The position numbers and the translations under genes are program-made. Below, piece after piece: positions 24,223-33,826 of a DNA stretch of 64,000 bases. The notes beneath the pieces are model-generated. The model was not told where the DNA came from and made no database searches. It saw nothing but the letters and a program-made list of their open reading frames with translations. Location: contig JABIHA010000121.1 of assembly GCA_018649885.1 (NCBI GenBank), positions 1 to 64,000 of the forward strand, written 5' to 3'. The number at the start of each line of letters is the position of its first letter. The first letter of the stretch is position 1. Source of the stretch: Bacteriovoracaceae bacterium. GTDB taxonomy: Bacteria; Bdellovibrionota; Bacteriovoracia; Bacteriovoracales; Bacteriovoracaceae.

Positions 24223-26775
24223 TTGAAAATTCCATATAAGCTAATTTTTCAAGAAATGAGAGGCTCCAAAAAATTTACGCTATTATTTATTTTAAACTTA
24301 GGTTTAGGCCTTGCCGGTTTTATTTCTTTAAATAGCTTTCGTGAGTCCATCAATTTTTCACTAAAATCACAGTCAAAGAATATTCTTGGTGCTGATTTTG
24401 GCGTTTCAGCAAGAAGGCCTATTACCAGTATTGAAAGAGAACTGATCAAATCCACGGCCGAATCAAAAGTTGTAGAGAGCGAGATGGTGGAGCTATTCAC
24501 CATGATCAGAGGAGCAAATAAACAAAGTCGCCTTGTTCAGCTCAAAGCGATCTCATCCCCCTACCCCTTCTATGGGGCCCTGGGGCTTGATGATGATAAA
24601 AAAATAAACGGCAGCGAGATTGATGAGCTCTACCAAAAAAATGTAGTGTGGGTTTATCCTGAGCTGCTACTGCAGCTGGGCCTTAAAAAAGGTGAATCCA
24701 TTCAAGTTGGTGAAGCACAATTTACAATTTCCCAAGTTGTCAGCTCTGACTCTGCTGCAGGTTTTTCCACTAGCATGGCCCCCAGAATGTATATTTCCCT
24801 TGAGCATTTGGGCCGTACTAAGCTTTTGAGAGCTGGCTCTCTTGCGTGGTACTCCTATGTCTATCAAATCCCTGGAAAAAGTGCAGCTGAGCTGGGTGAA
24901 ATGCAAAAGGAAGTCTTTGATAGTGTCCCCTCAAATGATTTGCAAGTTTACTCTTATGAGGAGGTGAATGAGCAAACGGGGAGACTTATGAATTACCTAA
25001 GTGATTTCTTAGGACTCAGCTCTCTAGCGGCCCTCTTTTTAGCTGCAGTTGGGGCGGGGTTTTTGTATAAGAGCTACCTCGAAGAAAAAACTAATCAAGT
25101 GGCAGTGCTTTTAAGTTTAGGCATTTCAAAAAACCAAGCTTTTTTTCTATATAATCTACAACTTGTGGTATTGGGGGCCTTCAGTGCGCTACTGGCGCTC
25201 ACTGTATCAGTCGGAGTCTCTCCCCTTATCGGCATTGTACTAAAAGACCTATTCCCCTACGTTATTACTTTTAATATAAGTACATCATCTATTGTAGTAA
25301 CAATACTCCTTGGGACGCTCGGAAGTTGTACGATTTGCTTCCCACAACTTCGTGGTCTCAAAAAATTGAGCCCAACAATTCTACTCGACTCATTTGAAAG
25401 TCCACAAGCCAAAAGTGACCTATATAGTTACTTAAGCTACCTACCAGCTGTGGTAAGTTTTTACCTTTTGTCCATTTATCAGTCTCGGTCCCTGATTGTA
25501 GGGAGTCTATTTTGCGCCCTTTTTTTTGGTTCGGTCATTGTTCTCACCTACGTCTCACCCAAAGTTTTTCATTGGCTTGAAAGCTTTTCAAAACATAGGT
25601 GGAAAAGTTTCTCCTGGGCCATGAGAGATCTAGCAAGACATAGGCTAGCAACCACCTCTTCTTTTTTGGCCTTAGCATTAGGGATGCTCTTACTTAATTT
25701 AATCCCCCAAATAGAGGCATCTTTGCAACATGAGCTAGAAGGTCCAGCGGACTCAAAACTTCCAAGCCTCTTTCTCTTTGATATCCAAGAAGAACAAGTC
25801 TCAGATATAATCAAAATTGCTCAAAAAGATTTCGGTGGACTCCACAATCTCTCCCCCATGGTTCGCGCTAAGCTGGTTGAAGTCAATGACTTGCCGTTTG
25901 AAAAAGGCTCACTCAAAGAAAAGGCCCTCACAAGAGAGGAGCAGCGTGAAAGACGATTTAGAAATAGAGGGGTAAACCTATCTTATAAAAAATCTCTAGG
26001 TAATGGAGAGAAAATTACCAATGGCAGGCCTTTTTCAGGTGATTGGGATGAATCAAGTGGAAAACTTCCTGAGATTTCACTTGAAACAAGGTACGCAAGT
26101 AGGTTGGGATTAAAGATTGGAGATAAACTAACCTTCGATGTCCAAAGTATCATGGTATCTGGTGAAGTGATCAATATTAGAAAAGTAAAATGGACTACAT
26201 TTTCTCCCAATTTCTTCATCCAATTTCAGCCGGGAGTCCTTGAGCCTGCACCTAAAACATTTTTGGCGAGCACAAGAAATCTATCCACTCAGGCAAAGAA
26301 TGATTTTCAACTAGCAGTGCTTGAAGGACACTCTAATGTCAGCATGGTTGATGTTACAAGGCTGGCTAGTCGTATTCAACTCATCATTGAAAGAATGGGA
26401 GTTGCACTAAATTTAATGGCGACACTTTGTTTTATAGTAGGATTTGTAGTGGTATTCTCCATCTCTACCCAACAGGCAAGAGCTAAGATTTGGGATGTGG
26501 CCCTTTACAAAGCACTTGGAGCGGATTTTAAAAAAATTAGATCTATTTTCATTTGGCAATTTACAATTTTATCACTGCTGGCCTCTCTGGGAGGAATCTC
26601 ACTAGGCATATTAATTAGTTTAGGATTGTCTTCAGTTCTTTTTGAAAGCTACTGGGCGATCAATACCACCCTTCCCATCATCTCTACAATACTTTGTTGT
26701 TTTATCACAGTGATCGTTAGCACGCTTTCGACACAATCGGCGCTTAAATCAGATGCTGCAAGTTTACTGAATTAA
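24223..26775 (+). CDS. ybbP: FtsX-like ABC permease, YbbP-like
   Basis: 850 residues with a TTG start 11 bp after ybbA (GGAG upstream). One N-terminal membrane segment precedes a periplasmic MacB-core-like domain (about 45-250). Three segments around 255-385 form a first FtsX domain, two at 400-450 and one near 485 follow, then a second periplasmic domain and a C-terminal FtsX domain (RIQLIIERMGVALNLMATLC onwards). This ten-segment, double-FtsX layout is that of YbbP. Suggested role: mechanotransmission or extraction of lipids or lipoproteins with TesA. Confidence 0.86.
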   Translation: MKIPYKLIFQEMRGSKKFTLLFILNLGLGLAGFISLNSFRESINFSLKSQSKNILGADFGVSARRPITSIERELIKSTAESKVVESEMVELFTMIRGANKQSRLVQLKAISSPYPFYGALGLDDDKKINGSEIDELYQKNVVWVYPELLLQLGLKKGESIQVGEAQFTISQVVSSDSAAGFSTSMAPRMYISLEHLGRTKLLRAGSLAWYSYVYQIPGKSAAELGEMQKEVFDSVPSNDLQVYSYEEVNEQTGRLMNYLSDFLGLSSLAALFLAAVGAGFLYKSYLEEKTNQVAVLLSLGISKNQAFFLYNLQLVVLGAFSALLALTVSVGVSPLIGIVLKDLFPYVITFNISTSSIVVTILLGTLGSCTICFPQLRGLKKLSPTILLDSFESPQAKSDLYSYLSYLPAVVSFYLLSIYQSRSLIVGSLFCALFFGSVIVLTYVSPKVFHWLESFSKHRWKSFSWAMRDLARHRLATTSSFLALALGMLLLNLIPQIEASLQHELEGPADSKLPSLFLFDIQEEQVSDIIKIAQKDFGGLHNLSPMVRAKLVEVNDLPFEKGSLKEKALTREEQRERRFRNRGVNLSYKKSLGNGEKITNGRPFSGDWDESSGKLPEISLETRYASRLGLKIGDKLTFDVQSIMVSGEVINIRKVKWTTFSPNFFIQFQPGVLEPAPKTFLASTRNLSTQAKNDFQLAVLEGHSNVSMVDVTRLASRIQLIIERMGVALNLMATLCFIVGFVVVFSISTQQARAKIWDVALYKALGADFKKIRSIFIWQFTILSLLASLGGISLGILISLGLSSVLFESYWAINTTLPIISTILCCFITVIVSTLSTQSALKSDAASLLN

Positions 26776-26808
26776 AAAAAAGAAAGGGCAATCTAATAAG
26801 ATTGCCCT
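26774..26808 (-). terminator. Terminator of the metal-efflux operon
   Basis: On the - strand AGGGCAATC-N6-GATTGCCCT is followed by TTTCTTTTTTTT. It lies 10 bp past the stop of the last operon gene and touches the ybbP stop. On the + strand there is no U-run. Confidence 0.88.
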
Positions 26809-26817
26809 AGATTCAGT

Positions 26818-27411
26818 TTAATGATGGGTATTTTGCGATCCACAATGAGGCATATTGGGAGCGTAAGGGTTGTGAACCTTCGCCATTTTTTTTGAGTTTT
26901 GAACCCATTTCTTTTTTACCATGGGGCAAGAGTAAGCATTATATTTTGGGCCAACATCATAAGAGTTAATTAAATGGATCAAGGCCATGGAAAAAAGATG
27001 ATAATTTTGATCATTTGATTCACGAGGGCTTTTTTCTTCAATTTCAGCTAGCTTTGTCTTTGCAAATGCCATCAGTTTTACAATTTCTGGATCTGTAACT
27101 TTTGAAAGAGAATCGGCTACTTTCTTGGCATGTTTTTCCACTTTCTTTGCATTGTACTTATAAAAAGAATTATGAAGAGACTCGTTATCACTCAACATTT
27201 TTATCAATTGCCTTTTAACTTTCTTTGCTACAGTTTTTCTCTTTGAGTTTTTTGACTCACCCATCATCTTCTGAGAACCCATTGAGTTCCCCTTACCCAT
27301 CATCTTTCCATTTTTCATCGTTTTGCCATTATCCATCATATGATCTGAGCCAGAGGAAAAAGCTTGGGTAGAAAAAAGTGTTAAGATAAAAATAGTCATT
27401 AATTTTTTCAT
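26818..27411 (-). CDS. Secreted DUF3347-like, Met/His-rich putative copper-binding protein
   Basis: 197 residues from ATG 27411 (AAGGAG 6 nt upstream), with a signal peptide ending FSSG. A Met/Gly/Lys-rich stretch follows (HMMDNGKTMKNGKMMGKG), then a helical domain. The end, YSCPMVKKKWVQ ... NPYAPNMPHCG, resembles the DUF3347 end (CPMAxxxxGxxWLQ...NPYxGxxMxxCG) found in copper-resistance loci. Met and Cys/His clusters fit Cu(I) binding. As last gene of the Cus-like operon it may deliver copper to the pump. Confidence 0.7.
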   Translation of the reverse strand: MKKLMTIFILTLFSTQAFSSGSDHMMDNGKTMKNGKMMGKGNSMGSQKMMGESKNSKRKTVAKKVKRQLIKMLSDNESLHNSFYKYNAKKVEKHAKKVADSLSKVTDPEIVKLMAFAKTKLAEIEEKSPRESNDQNYHLFSMALIHLINSYDVGPKYNAYSCPMVKKKWVQNSKKMAKVHNPYAPNMPHCGSQNTHH

Positions 27412-27430
27412 GATCAACTCCTTAAATATA

Positions 27431-30400
27431 TTAATTTTGATAATTATTTATCATTTTTCTTTGCTCAAAAAATGAAAATGTTACTGGTACAATAAATAAT
27501 GTGATCAGCTCAACTAACATCCCGCCAATTGCTGGGATCGCCATGGGCTTCATCACTTCGCTGCCTGCACTTGTGGCCCACATCACCGGGAGCAACGCTA
27601 TCACAGTGGTCGTTGTAGTCATAACAAGTGGTCTAATTCTCCTAGAACCAGCTGCAATGATACAATTTTTAAGCTCTTCCCAAGTCTTAGGAGAGCCAAC
27701 CTTTACGGCTTTTTGAAGATAAGTCATCATCACAACGCCGTCATCCACTGCAATACCAAATAGTGCAATAAATCCAACCCAAACAGCGACAGAAGTATTA
27801 AAGCCTAATATTCCCAGAAGAATCAAACCACCCGCCATTGCAATGGGAACTGCTGAGAAAATAATGGCACTATTTCTCATATTTTTAATTCCAAGGAAAA
27901 TAATAAAAAGGTTAATGATCAGTGCCAGTGGAATTAATAATTTCAAACGATTATTGGCCCTTACTTGATTTTCATATTGTCCGGCCCATACAATTGAATA
28001 CCCTCTGGGAAGTTCAACATTTTCTTCAACAGCTACTCTTGCCTCATCGACAAAGCCCATCAGGTCTCTATTTTTTACATTTAATAGCACAACAGATCTG
28101 AGCATTCCATTTTCTGATTGAATGGCCGCAGGTCCTGTTACTGTTTTGATTTTTGCAAGTTGCTCAAGCGGGATATGCTGCCCCAGAGGACTTGGAACTA
28201 AAACCCTTTTAAGCTCATCTATTCGATCTCTCAGCTCTTTTTTATATCTCACTCTTATAGGGTATCTCTCTCGTCCTTCATAAAATTGGCCGATGCTCAT
28301 GCCACCAACTGCTGTTTGCAAAATTTTATTAACTGTACCCGTATTGATCCCATATCTTGAGGCGGCGACCCTATCCACCTCAAACTCGATATAGGGTTTT
28401 CCAGTAATTCTCTCAGCGTAAACTCCGTAGGCCCCCCTAACTTTCTCAACTTCGCTTCCAATATTTCTCGCTAGAGTTTCCAAAGTCTTTAAATCAGGCC
28501 CAAAAATTTTAATCCCAATTTGAGTTTTAATACCTGATTGAAGCATCCCTATGCGGGTTTGGATGGGAAAGTCCCAAGAATTAACAAGACCTGGGATTTG
28601 AAGTTTTTCATCTAAATCGGCCATAATATCGTAAATCGATTTACCAGATGGCCACTGGTCTTTAGGCACTAATTTAACAACTGTTTCAAACATGGCAACA
28701 GGTGCGGGATCAATGGGAGAATTTGCCCTTCCAAGTTTTCCTACCGCATACTCCACCAAAGGGTGAGCATTTAAAACAGTGTCAGTATAGGCCAAAAGCT
28801 CGCGGGCCTTAGTCATACTCACATCAGGGGTAGTCACCGGCATATAAAGAATGTCACCTTCGTTAAGCGCAGGCATAAACTCTTTTCCCAAGCGACTAAA
28901 AGAAATTCCTCCTAACACAAGAACAACAATTGGAGCAATCAAAAACAAACTGCGATGTCCTAAAACCCAAGTAAGTGCAGGCCGATAGCTCCTAACAATA
29001 AAGGAGCTCACTCGGTTTTTTTCTATGGGGCGCAGTTTACCTTTTAATAAATAAACAGATAGTGCTGGAACTAAAAAGATCGCCACTAAAACTGATCCAA
29101 ACATTGCCAAGGTTTTGGCCCATGCAAGTGGCCCAAATAATTTCCCTTCACTACCTTCAAGGGCAAATACAGGAAAGAAAGTGATTATAGTTGTCATCAC
29201 AGCGGTTAAAATTGCGGGACCCACTTCAGTGGCAGCACTGGTAATAACTTCAATTCTCTCAGCAGGTGTAGACGGTTTTTTTTCAGCAATATTTGCGTAA
29301 ATATTTTCTGTCATGATAATACCCATATCGACCATGGAGCCGATGGCAATCACCATTCCAGAAAGACTCATGACATTTGAATCAATCCCAAGAACTTTCA
29401 TCAAAATAAAGCTAATCCCCACTCCAAATGGTAGAGTTAGCGAGACCAACATACTTGATCTAAAATGAAGAAGAAAAAGTAAGATAACAAATACGGTAAT
29501 GACTATTTCTTCAGTTAAAGCTGAATATACTGTCCCAATAGTGTTTTCTATTAAAAGGGTTCGATCATAGAAAGGAACCAGTGCGACGCCAGCGGGAAGA
29601 CCCTTCTCTACGACTTTTATTCTCTTTTTAACACCATCAATAACTTCTTTCGGGTTTTGACCAAAACGCATAGTCACGACACCGCCAACAGCTTCGACTC
29701 CATTTTTATCGAGAGCACCTCTCCTGAAAGCAGGCCCTAAGCCGACTGTTGCAATATCTTTAACCCTAACAGGAATTTTGTTATTTACACCAACAACTAC
29801 ATTTTCAATATCCTCAAGGCTTTTAAAAAATCCTTTACCACGCACGATATATTCTCTATCGCCGTCCTCGATAACTTCTGCTCCCACATCAACGTTACTA
29901 TTTTTAATAGCTGAAATAATTTTGGTTAAATGAACATTAAAAGCAATGATTTTTCTAGGGTCTACATCGATTTGATATTCTTTTACAAAGCCACCTACCG
30001 TAGCAACCTCACTCACTCCCTCAACACCTTGAAGTAGGTACTTAACATAGAAATCTTGGATTGATCTGAGCTCAGAAAGTGACTTAGGGTGAGCTGAATC
30101 TTTTTCATTTTCAAGTGTATACCAAAAAACTTGACCTAACCCGGTGGCGTCAGGGCCCATTTTGGGAACAACTTCATTAGGAATCTCACTTGAAGCGGTA
30201 GAGAGCTTTTCCAAAACCCTTGACCTACTCCAATAAAAATCAACATCATCTTTAAAAATAATATAAATCGTGGAAAAGCCAAATGCTGAGATACCTCTAA
30301 CATTTTTTACCCCTGGGATCCCCTGAAGCAAAATACTCAGCGGATAAGTAACCTGCTCTTCAATGTCAGTAGGAGATCTTCCTGCCCACTCGGTAAAGAC

Positions 30401-30544
30401 AATTTGCTGATTTTCACCAATATCGGGAATGGCATCAATTCTTGCTGTCTTCAAACTAAAGACAGCTGCAAGGCCTATAAAAACAAAGATGATGACCACT
30501 GCCATCCTGTTTTTGATTGATAATTCAATAAGTTTAGTAATCAT
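27431..30544 (-). CDS. HME-RND heavy-metal efflux pump, CusA/CzcA-like
   Basis: 1037 residues, full RND length with 12 membrane segments and two periplasmic loops. Family motifs: DIGENQQIVFTEWAGRSPTDIEEQVTYP, MSLSGMVIAIGSMVDMGIIMTEN in TM4 and AVDDGVVMMTYL in TM10. Met residues at VAMFET and RIGML match, from memory, two of the three Met residues that carry Cu(I) in CusA; the third seems to be Leu. It exports metal from periplasm or cytosol using the proton gradient, together with the adjoining adaptor and duct. Copper or silver is favoured over zinc but unproven. Confidence 0.92.
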   Translation of the reverse strand: MITKLIELSIKNRMAVVIIFVFIGLAAVFSLKTARIDAIPDIGENQQIVFTEWAGRSPTDIEEQVTYPLSILLQGIPGVKNVRGISAFGFSTIYIIFKDDVDFYWSRSRVLEKLSTASSEIPNEVVPKMGPDATGLGQVFWYTLENEKDSAHPKSLSELRSIQDFYVKYLLQGVEGVSEVATVGGFVKEYQIDVDPRKIIAFNVHLTKIISAIKNSNVDVGAEVIEDGDREYIVRGKGFFKSLEDIENVVVGVNNKIPVRVKDIATVGLGPAFRRGALDKNGVEAVGGVVTMRFGQNPKEVIDGVKKRIKVVEKGLPAGVALVPFYDRTLLIENTIGTVYSALTEEIVITVFVILLFLLHFRSSMLVSLTLPFGVGISFILMKVLGIDSNVMSLSGMVIAIGSMVDMGIIMTENIYANIAEKKPSTPAERIEVITSAATEVGPAILTAVMTTIITFFPVFALEGSEGKLFGPLAWAKTLAMFGSVLVAIFLVPALSVYLLKGKLRPIEKNRVSSFIVRSYRPALTWVLGHRSLFLIAPIVVLVLGGISFSRLGKEFMPALNEGDILYMPVTTPDVSMTKARELLAYTDTVLNAHPLVEYAVGKLGRANSPIDPAPVAMFETVVKLVPKDQWPSGKSIYDIMADLDEKLQIPGLVNSWDFPIQTRIGMLQSGIKTQIGIKIFGPDLKTLETLARNIGSEVEKVRGAYGVYAERITGKPYIEFEVDRVAASRYGINTGTVNKILQTAVGGMSIGQFYEGRERYPIRVRYKKELRDRIDELKRVLVPSPLGQHIPLEQLAKIKTVTGPAAIQSENGMLRSVVLLNVKNRDLMGFVDEARVAVEENVELPRGYSIVWAGQYENQVRANNRLKLLIPLALIINLFIIFLGIKNMRNSAIIFSAVPIAMAGGLILLGILGFNTSVAVWVGFIALFGIAVDDGVVMMTYLQKAVKVGSPKTWEELKNCIIAAGSRRIRPLVMTTTTTVIALLPVMWATSAGSEVMKPMAIPAIGGMLVELITLFIVPVTFSFFEQRKMINNYQN

Positions 30545-30559
30545 CTAACTATCTCTATC

Positions 30560-31930
30560 TTAATGATTGTGTGAACTGTCGGCGGTCATATCCTCATAAC
30601 CACCAAATAACTGGGCCTGTGCATCCAAAAGAAAATTACCTTCAATGACAACTTCCTCTCCTTCCATCAGTCCATCTTTAACCTCAACATATCCCTCAGA
30701 TTCAATTCCTGTCAGAACTGTCTTTGCTTGAAATTGTTTTTTATTTATTTTCAACCACACCACTTTTCTCTTGCCTGTGTCGATAATGGCACTTCTTGGA
30801 ACAACTAGCGGCATTCTATCAAAGCTGATTTTGAGAGTCGCATCGGCGGCCATTCCTGGCTTCAATCTTCCATCTGCATTTTTAATAGTACTACGAATCT
30901 TGAGAGTTCTAGATTTAGCATCTAAAATCGGAGCCACAAAATCGACCTCTCCGCTATAAATATCCCCGGGGAGTGAAGTAAATTCCAGCTCAACACGCTG
31001 ACCTAATTTAACTAGTGCAGCGTCTTGCTCATAGACGTCCATCTCAAGCCATACATCTGAGAGATCAGATAGTTCAAAGAAGTTTTGCCCCTCTTTAAAA
31101 TACTTTCCAACTGTGGCATTTCTTTTTTGTACAATCCCTGTCGATTGGGAGTAAATAGTAATTGATCTTGGAACTCTCCCCTGAGCATACCAACTTCCAA
31201 ATTGAGATTTTTTGATTCCCCAAAGAAGTAGTCTTTGCTCACTTTGTTTTAAGAGATTTTTAAACTCACTATTTTTATTTTTTACAAAGCTTTTCCTGGT
31301 TAAAATATATTCTTCACCTGCCGTAATAAGTTTTGGGGAATAAATTTGAAGTACTGGGTCTCCAATGCTGATAAAACTACCAGTTGATCTAACAAATACT
31401 TTCTCAACTCTTCCTCCGATCCTGGCCGGAATACTACTCTCTTTTTCTTCAGATTCTAGCACTGAGCCTAAAAGCCTAACTTCTTTAGTCATTTTCATCG
31501 TGGTAACAGGAAAAAAATCCGGAGAAAAATGTTCTAGCTGCGCCGACCTTAGCTTTACTTTGGCGATAATTAGCCCAGCACCGCGATCCACCTTCTTTTT
31601 AATCATAGGAGAGCCATCAATGGGACATGTATCTTCTTTCTCGCTCGTGACATCTGGAAATTTTTCACATTGCCAAATCGGTTTTGCTAAAGCTGCAGGT
31701 TGAGCTGGAGTATCATCATCCAATTCCACTTCCACTTTTGTTAAAGTCATGTGACATATAGGACATTTGCCTGGCTTATCTTCTCTGATTTGAGGGTGCA
31801 TAGAGCAAGTATAGTAGGTTTCAGTTTTAGAGTGCTCATGAGTACCACTTTTTTTACCATCAGTAGAGTTTGATTTACTACAGCCCAAAAGACCAAAAGT
31901 GAAAATTAAAATGAGTATAATTCTACTCAT
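30560..31930 (-). CDS. CusB-like RND adaptor with N-terminal metal-binding domains
   Basis: 456 residues with lipobox LLGC (Cys17), so it is membrane-anchored. A His-rich linker is followed by YTCSMHPQIREDKPGKCPIC (a heavy-metal-binding domain common at the N-terminus of CusB homologues). A second, divergent copy follows (WQCEKFPDV ... DTCPIDGSPM). Barrel-sandwich and beta-barrel adaptor domains follow (ARIGGRVEKVFVRSTGSFISIGDPVL; LKPGMAADATL). It bridges CusA-like pump and TolC-like duct and probably presents metal to the pump. The start overlaps the duct gene by 8 bp. Confidence 0.9.
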   Translation of the reverse strand: MSRIILILIFTFGLLGCSKSNSTDGKKSGTHEHSKTETYYTCSMHPQIREDKPGKCPICHMTLTKVEVELDDDTPAQPAALAKPIWQCEKFPDVTSEKEDTCPIDGSPMIKKKVDRGAGLIIAKVKLRSAQLEHFSPDFFPVTTMKMTKEVRLLGSVLESEEKESSIPARIGGRVEKVFVRSTGSFISIGDPVLQIYSPKLITAGEEYILTRKSFVKNKNSEFKNLLKQSEQRLLLWGIKKSQFGSWYAQGRVPRSITIYSQSTGIVQKRNATVGKYFKEGQNFFELSDLSDVWLEMDVYEQDAALVKLGQRVELEFTSLPGDIYSGEVDFVAPILDAKSRTLKIRSTIKNADGRLKPGMAADATLKISFDRMPLVVPRSAIIDTGKRKVVWLKINKKQFQAKTVLTGIESEGYVEVKDGLMEGEEVVIEGNFLLDAQAQLFGGYEDMTADSSHNH

Positions 31931-33137
31931 AGAGCTTGCCTCCAGTTAAATAAGTAAGTTGAACTTTCTTTCTGTCCAGCACACTACTCAGTTTTACACG
32001 TCTTAAAAGTAGTTTTTGAAGTTTTAGCTCAGCTTGTAAGAGCTCTATATAACTACTTCCCCCAAGACTATAAGACTTGGTGGTGATCTTTCTAGAATTT
32101 CTAGCAAAAATGATGCTTTTATCACTTAAAATTTCTAGATCCATTTGAATTTTTTCAATTTGATGCCCCAAAAGTTCTACATTTGATTTCTTCTTTTTTT
32201 GATAATTTCTAAGACCTCTAATTGATTCGGCCCTCTTAAAACCAGCTTTTGCGTGTTTGCTATATTTATCTGAAGATAGAGGCAGTGGAAACGTGATCAT
32301 TGCGCTAAGAAAATCCCCTTTTTTATCAATATTTGCCCTTTTGGTATATCCAACAGATATATTTAGATCTGGTATATAGGAAAGCCTTTGGGCCTTTAAC
32401 ATCTCTTTAGAGGAAAGGGCCTTCATTTCAAGGGACCTCAATTTATAATCACCCCGATCGTCTTCAGCTTTTGCTTCTAGTAGTTTCCAGGGGACTGTAT
32501 CGATTTCAAAAGTTTTTCCATTTTTTCCAATAAGGTAGCTCAACTTGGCAGCGATTTCACTCATTCCAAAGTCAACATTATTTAAGCCTATTTCTAATTC
32601 AGATTTTCTAATTTGAATTTCTAGTAGTGACTGCTGATTAACTTTTCCATTGGCATAGAGCTTATTGGAGACCGCCAACATTTTTTCTACCCAAGAAAGA
32701 TTTTCCTCGATGATTTTTTTTTCATCAATTAGGCCCTTTTTATCAATTGAAAGATCCCAAAGAGCTTTGATCAAAAGACGTTTTTGATCACCTGAGGCAA
32801 AAGATTGTGAATCGGCCATTGCATCAAAGGAGTTTTCAATTTTTCCATATCTATTTGTTAGAGCAATTTTTTGAGAAAGGCCAAACTCAATACCTGTCAT
32901 CGGTGTCTGGTCATTATTAAATGAATCGACGGGATAATTTTTTGCGGCCATTTTTAATTTTGGATCTCCCCAAGAACCCCTAATGTCCCCTTCTTCTTCA
33001 AGAGACTTGGCCCTTTGTAAAAGAGCATCCACAGAATCGTGAGATTCAATGGCCTTAGCTGCATCAATAAATGTAAAACTGTGAGCACAAGTTGTGCTAA
33101 TAGCAAAACTCACAAAAAGAAGCCACTGACCTATCAT
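31923..33137 (-). CDS. TolC/CusC-family outer-membrane efflux duct
   Basis: About 404 residues from ATG 33137, which overlaps the preceding stop as ATGA. Signal peptide IGQWLLFVSFAISTTCAHS. Two long helical repeats with coiled-coil character (AKLSYLIGK; KLQKLLLRRVKLSSVLDRKKVQLTYLTG) and PDLNISVGYTKR match the OEP family. The pattern of a short protein ending LTGGKLYE fits CusC/CzcC-like ducts in metal pumps. It forms the outer-membrane exit of the tripartite pump. Confidence 0.85.
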   Translation of the reverse strand: MIGQWLLFVSFAISTTCAHSFTFIDAAKAIESHDSVDALLQRAKSLEEEGDIRGSWGDPKLKMAAKNYPVDSFNNDQTPMTGIEFGLSQKIALTNRYGKIENSFDAMADSQSFASGDQKRLLIKALWDLSIDKKGLIDEKKIIEENLSWVEKMLAVSNKLYANGKVNQQSLLEIQIRKSELEIGLNNVDFGMSEIAAKLSYLIGKNGKTFEIDTVPWKLLEAKAEDDRGDYKLRSLEMKALSSKEMLKAQRLSYIPDLNISVGYTKRANIDKKGDFLSAMITFPLPLSSDKYSKHAKAGFKRAESIRGLRNYQKKKKSNVELLGHQIEKIQMDLEILSDKSIIFARNSRKITTKSYSLGGSSYIELLQAELKLQKLLLRRVKLSSVLDRKKVQLTYLTGGKLYE

Positions 33138-33643
33138 TGAGAGAGCTCCTTCAATGAGAAGTTCACCCACGCCTTGATTTGCAAAATTTCATTATCAGTA
33201 ATTTGATTTTTTTTGTGCATGAATGCATACCTCTCAGGAGGCATTCTCTTTTCGACAATGCTTTTTAAAATGGAGCTTAAATCTGATTCGGGAGATTCAT
33301 GGCTTTTAAAGGGAAATTTCTCAGTAAAAACTAAATGCTCTTTGGCATTTTTAATATCTCTATCTATAAGTTGTTTTATTCCTGGAATTTTATAATAACT
33401 TGGATAGTTTATCGTTTCGCTATGGCAGTCAAAGCATGCCTTTTTAAAAATCTTAACAATATTTTTTTGGTAGTAAGCACTGATCCTTTTATAGGCCTGG
33501 GTATTGTGCTTAGTTGGAGAAGGACTCCCTAAGCTCTCTTCATGAATATTGTCACTACCTTCCTTATGACTCTCTCCTTCATGGGCCCATCCAGACCCAA
33601 AGCTCACTGCAGTAAAAAAAATCACTAAAATACATTTATACAC
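33134..33643 (-). CDS. Periplasmic haem-binding (mono-c-haem) protein leading the efflux operon
   Basis: 169 residues from GTG 33643, chosen because AAAGGG lies 6 nt before it, a signal peptide follows (YKCILVIFFTAVSFGSGWA) and the likely promoter would start RNA downstream of the alternative ATGs at 33676-33679. The mature N-terminus is His/Glu-rich. CFDCHSETINYPSYYKIP (haem CxxCH at 70-74) and EKRMPPERYAFMH match the Haem_bd domain family. It probably carries one covalent haem in the periplasm. Its place at the head of a Cu efflux operon suggests redox sensing or Cu(I) oxidation. Confidence 0.75.
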   Translation of the reverse strand: MYKCILVIFFTAVSFGSGWAHEGESHKEGSDNIHEESLGSPSPTKHNTQAYKRISAYYQKNIVKIFKKACFDCHSETINYPSYYKIPGIKQLIDRDIKNAKEHLVFTEKFPFKSHESPESDLSSILKSIVEKRMPPERYAFMHKKNQITDNEILQIKAWVNFSLKELSQ

Positions 33644-33680
33644 TTTTGACCCTTTCCAAAAACGCAGCTTCACCATCAAT

Positions 33681-33707
33681 TACGGATTGAAGCTAGAAGT
33701 TGTGACA
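33681..33707 (-). promoter_or_regulatory. ECF-type promoter for the metal-efflux operon
   Basis: On the - strand TGTCACA (33707-33701), 16 bp, CGTA (33684-33681). It has the same words and spacing as the element facing the sigma gene. RNA would begin near 33674, leaving a leader of about 30 nt with the ribosome-binding site of the haem-binding gene. Confidence 0.65.
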
Positions 33708-33782
33708 AATTAATTTATTTTGCTCAATATTTGCCTAATTTTACTAACTTATACACTATATGGGTATCCATTTTAAAAAATC

Positions 33783-33809
33783 TGTCACAAAATAGATGAG
33801 AATTTCGTA
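33783..33809 (+). promoter_or_regulatory. ECF-type promoter for the sigma/anti-sigma operon
   Basis: TGTCACA (33783-33789), 16 bp, CGTA (33806-33809): an exact match to the divergent element. The expected RNA start (about 33816) is only some 11 nt before the GTG and would fall within AAGGAG, so this promoter may give a very short leader. Confidence 0.6.
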
Positions 33810-33826
33810 AAAAGGAGTAAAGGCCC

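Noticed and set aside
23552..26775. LolCDE lipoprotein release system
   Set aside because: One large double-FtsX permease and a tesA neighbour fit YbbAP better.
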